Below, piece by piece: positions 62,261 through 64,000 of a stretch of DNA of 64,000 nucleotides. The first letter of the stretch is position 1, and each line of letters opens with the position of its first letter. A program made the position numbers and the translations under genes. The notes under the pieces were generated by a model that saw nothing but the letters and a program-made list of their open reading frames with translations, did no database searches and was not told where the DNA came from. Source of the DNA: Lysobacter sp. (GTDB lineage: Bacteria; Pseudomonadota; Gammaproteobacteria; Xanthomonadales; Xanthomonadaceae). The DNA is taken from assembly GCA_011526085.1 (NCBI GenBank), contig WYBC01000017.1, positions 372,001 through 436,000 on the forward strand, in the 5' to 3' direction.

Positions 62261-62650
62261 CTAGGTCGTCGCGACGACGAAAACGCCGGCACTGGCCATG
62301 CCGGCCAGCACCAGCCAGGTCAGGACCGTGCCCCAGAACCGGCCAAAGGACACGCCCGAGCGCTGCGACAAGCCGAAGGCATGCAGTCCGCGCGCGAGCA
62401 GCAGGATCGCGCCGAACGTCCACAGCCAGATCGCGCCGAGACCGGCGAGTTCCAGCAGCGCCAGCATCAACAGCGCCACCGGGACGTATTCGACGAAATT
62501 GCCGTGCGCACGCATCTTGCGCAGCAGATGCTTGTCTCCGCCATCGCCGATGCCGATCTTGTGCGAACGCCGGTGAAACACCACGCGCGCCGCGAGCAAC
62601 AGCATCATCAGCACGTGCAGCGACGCGAACAGCAGGGCGATTCTGGGCAT
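62261..62650 (-). CDS. MAPEG-family membrane protein
   Basis: This 129-residue protein has four hydrophobic helices and the MAPEG features RMRAHGNFVEYVPVALLML-like: RAHGNFVEYVP, and ALLELAG, with LARGLHAFG in helix 3. MAPEG proteins are often glutathione-dependent enzymes or of unknown role in bacteria. It lies 28 nt after the DUF4166 gene on the same strand. Confidence 0.87.
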   Translation of the reverse strand: MPRIALLFASLHVLMMLLLAARVVFHRRSHKIGIGDGGDKHLLRKMRAHGNFVEYVPVALLMLALLELAGLGAIWLWTFGAILLLARGLHAFGLSQRSGVSFGRFWGTVLTWLVLAGMASAGVFVVATT

Positions 62651-62678
62651 GGGGATCCGCGGATTTGGGAAGCGGCGC

Positions 62679-63250
62679 TCAGGATGCCATGCGCAGCGCG
62701 CCGTCCCAAGCCAGGACCCGACCGATCAGCGGCAGGCGGACGGCGACGTCGAAACGATACGCGTCGCCGTCGACGCGCTTGCCGGCATCGACATGCGGTG
62801 CCAGCCAGGCCGGCACGGTCATTCCCCGCCATCGACAGGCGCGCTGCCGCCAGCGCCAGCCGCCGTCGACGGGATCGACGCCGAGCTCCAGCGCGAGCGC
62901 GCCGGAGGATTCGCACCAGTGACCGTCGGGCCAATGGCCCACCGGCCGGAACAGCGACACCACCTCCGGCCCGTCGTCGAAGCGACGCGACCAGCGCAGG
63001 CCGTCGGCGACATGGCTGATGTCGACGATGAGCGTATGCGTGCGCTTCGCGGGATCGATGCCCAGCCGGCGCAGCGCGAACCGCCCGAGCAGGCCGCCGA
63101 GGCCGCGACCGGTCTCGAACGCGACCGGGCCGCTCAGCCGCCCGCCTTCGCGGTGCAGCGCCTGCAATCGCGGATGCAGCCGCGCGAAGGCGTCGCCGAA
63201 CCAGCGTTCGGCTGCCGACAGGGCCGCGGAAGAGGCCGCGGCCTCCGCGC

Positions 63251-63254
<4 letters not shown>
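62679..63254 (-). CDS. DUF4166 domain-containing protein
   Basis: This 191-residue protein matches DUF4166: [25 protein letters not shown] (in parts [11 protein letters not shown] and LQALHREGG), then [14 protein letters not shown] and a pattern of WxRxF-type aromatic pairs. No function is known for the family. A GTG start at 63254 overlaps the stop of the metallo-hydrolase gene (GTGA), so the two are translated together. Confidence 0.82.

Positions 63255-64000
<746 letters not shown>

Overview
The window is high-GC DNA that is almost fully coding. It reads as a chromosomal segment of a Lysobacter/Luteimonas/Xanthomonas-type gammaproteobacterium (Lysobacteraceae/Xanthomonadaceae). The evidence is the gene order yceD-rpmF-fabH-fabG-acpP-fabF-pabB-pabC-mltG-tmk-holB-pilZ with an XC1028-type PilZ protein, a large TonB-dependent receptor, a lysyl-endopeptidase-like secreted protease, and GTAG-headed REP hairpins. 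No rRNA, tRNA, CRISPR array, transposase or integrase was seen.

Layout. 1-4.5 kb is an accessory-looking block: the 3' part of an nSTAND-type NTPase with a membrane segment and TPR-like tail (cut by the left edge), two small related proteins sharing a C-terminal motif, an XRE-type HTH protein, and an acyl-carrier-like protein that lacks the prosthetic-group serine. 4.5-10.7 kb holds a Rieske oxygenase, a secreted serine protease, an APC permease, a Bcr/CflA-type MFS pump and a membrane protein. 10.7-17.3 kb has a tandem glycine riboswitch driving gcvP, then a TonB-dependent receptor closed by a strong terminator. 17.4-20.7 kb has a lipoprotein hydrolase, a DUF938 methyltransferase and an unknown membrane protein. 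20.7-31 kb is a long leftward fatty-acid/folate/cell-wall/DNA-replication operon in which the usual fabD is absent. 31-38.4 kb has Maf, a GT39-type glycosyltransferase, the MoxR-DUF58-transglutaminase operon and an Slp lipoprotein.

38.5-45.5 kb carries a membrane protein, a rhomboid protease, a 2OG oxygenase, an alkyltransferase-like protein, the Pit/DUF47 phosphate pair with candidate Pho boxes, a CNNM/CorC transporter and ExoD. 45.5-50.4 kb has a GGDEF-EAL sensor coupled to a PhnD-like binding protein, then divergent trmJ and suhB. 50.4-58.5 kb is a leftward run from an Lrp-family regulator through an isopenicillin-N-synthase-like oxygenase, queA, a flavin reductase, tgt, yajC, secD and secF, ending in a triplicated hairpin. 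58.5-64 kb has a class-III aminotransferase divergent from the Lrp gene, a hydrolase, a GH25 lysozyme, upp, MAPEG, DUF4166 and a partial metallo-beta-lactamase-fold protein.

Most of the window is housekeeping. The parts most worth a second look are the left-end nSTAND block, the missing fabD, the PhnD-like/c-di-GMP pair, and several non-coding elements: paired Pho boxes, REP doublets, a triplicated terminator hairpin, a 15-bp repeat before moxR, and a probable leaderless start for yceD. All family calls come from reading sequence by eye; no database search was run.
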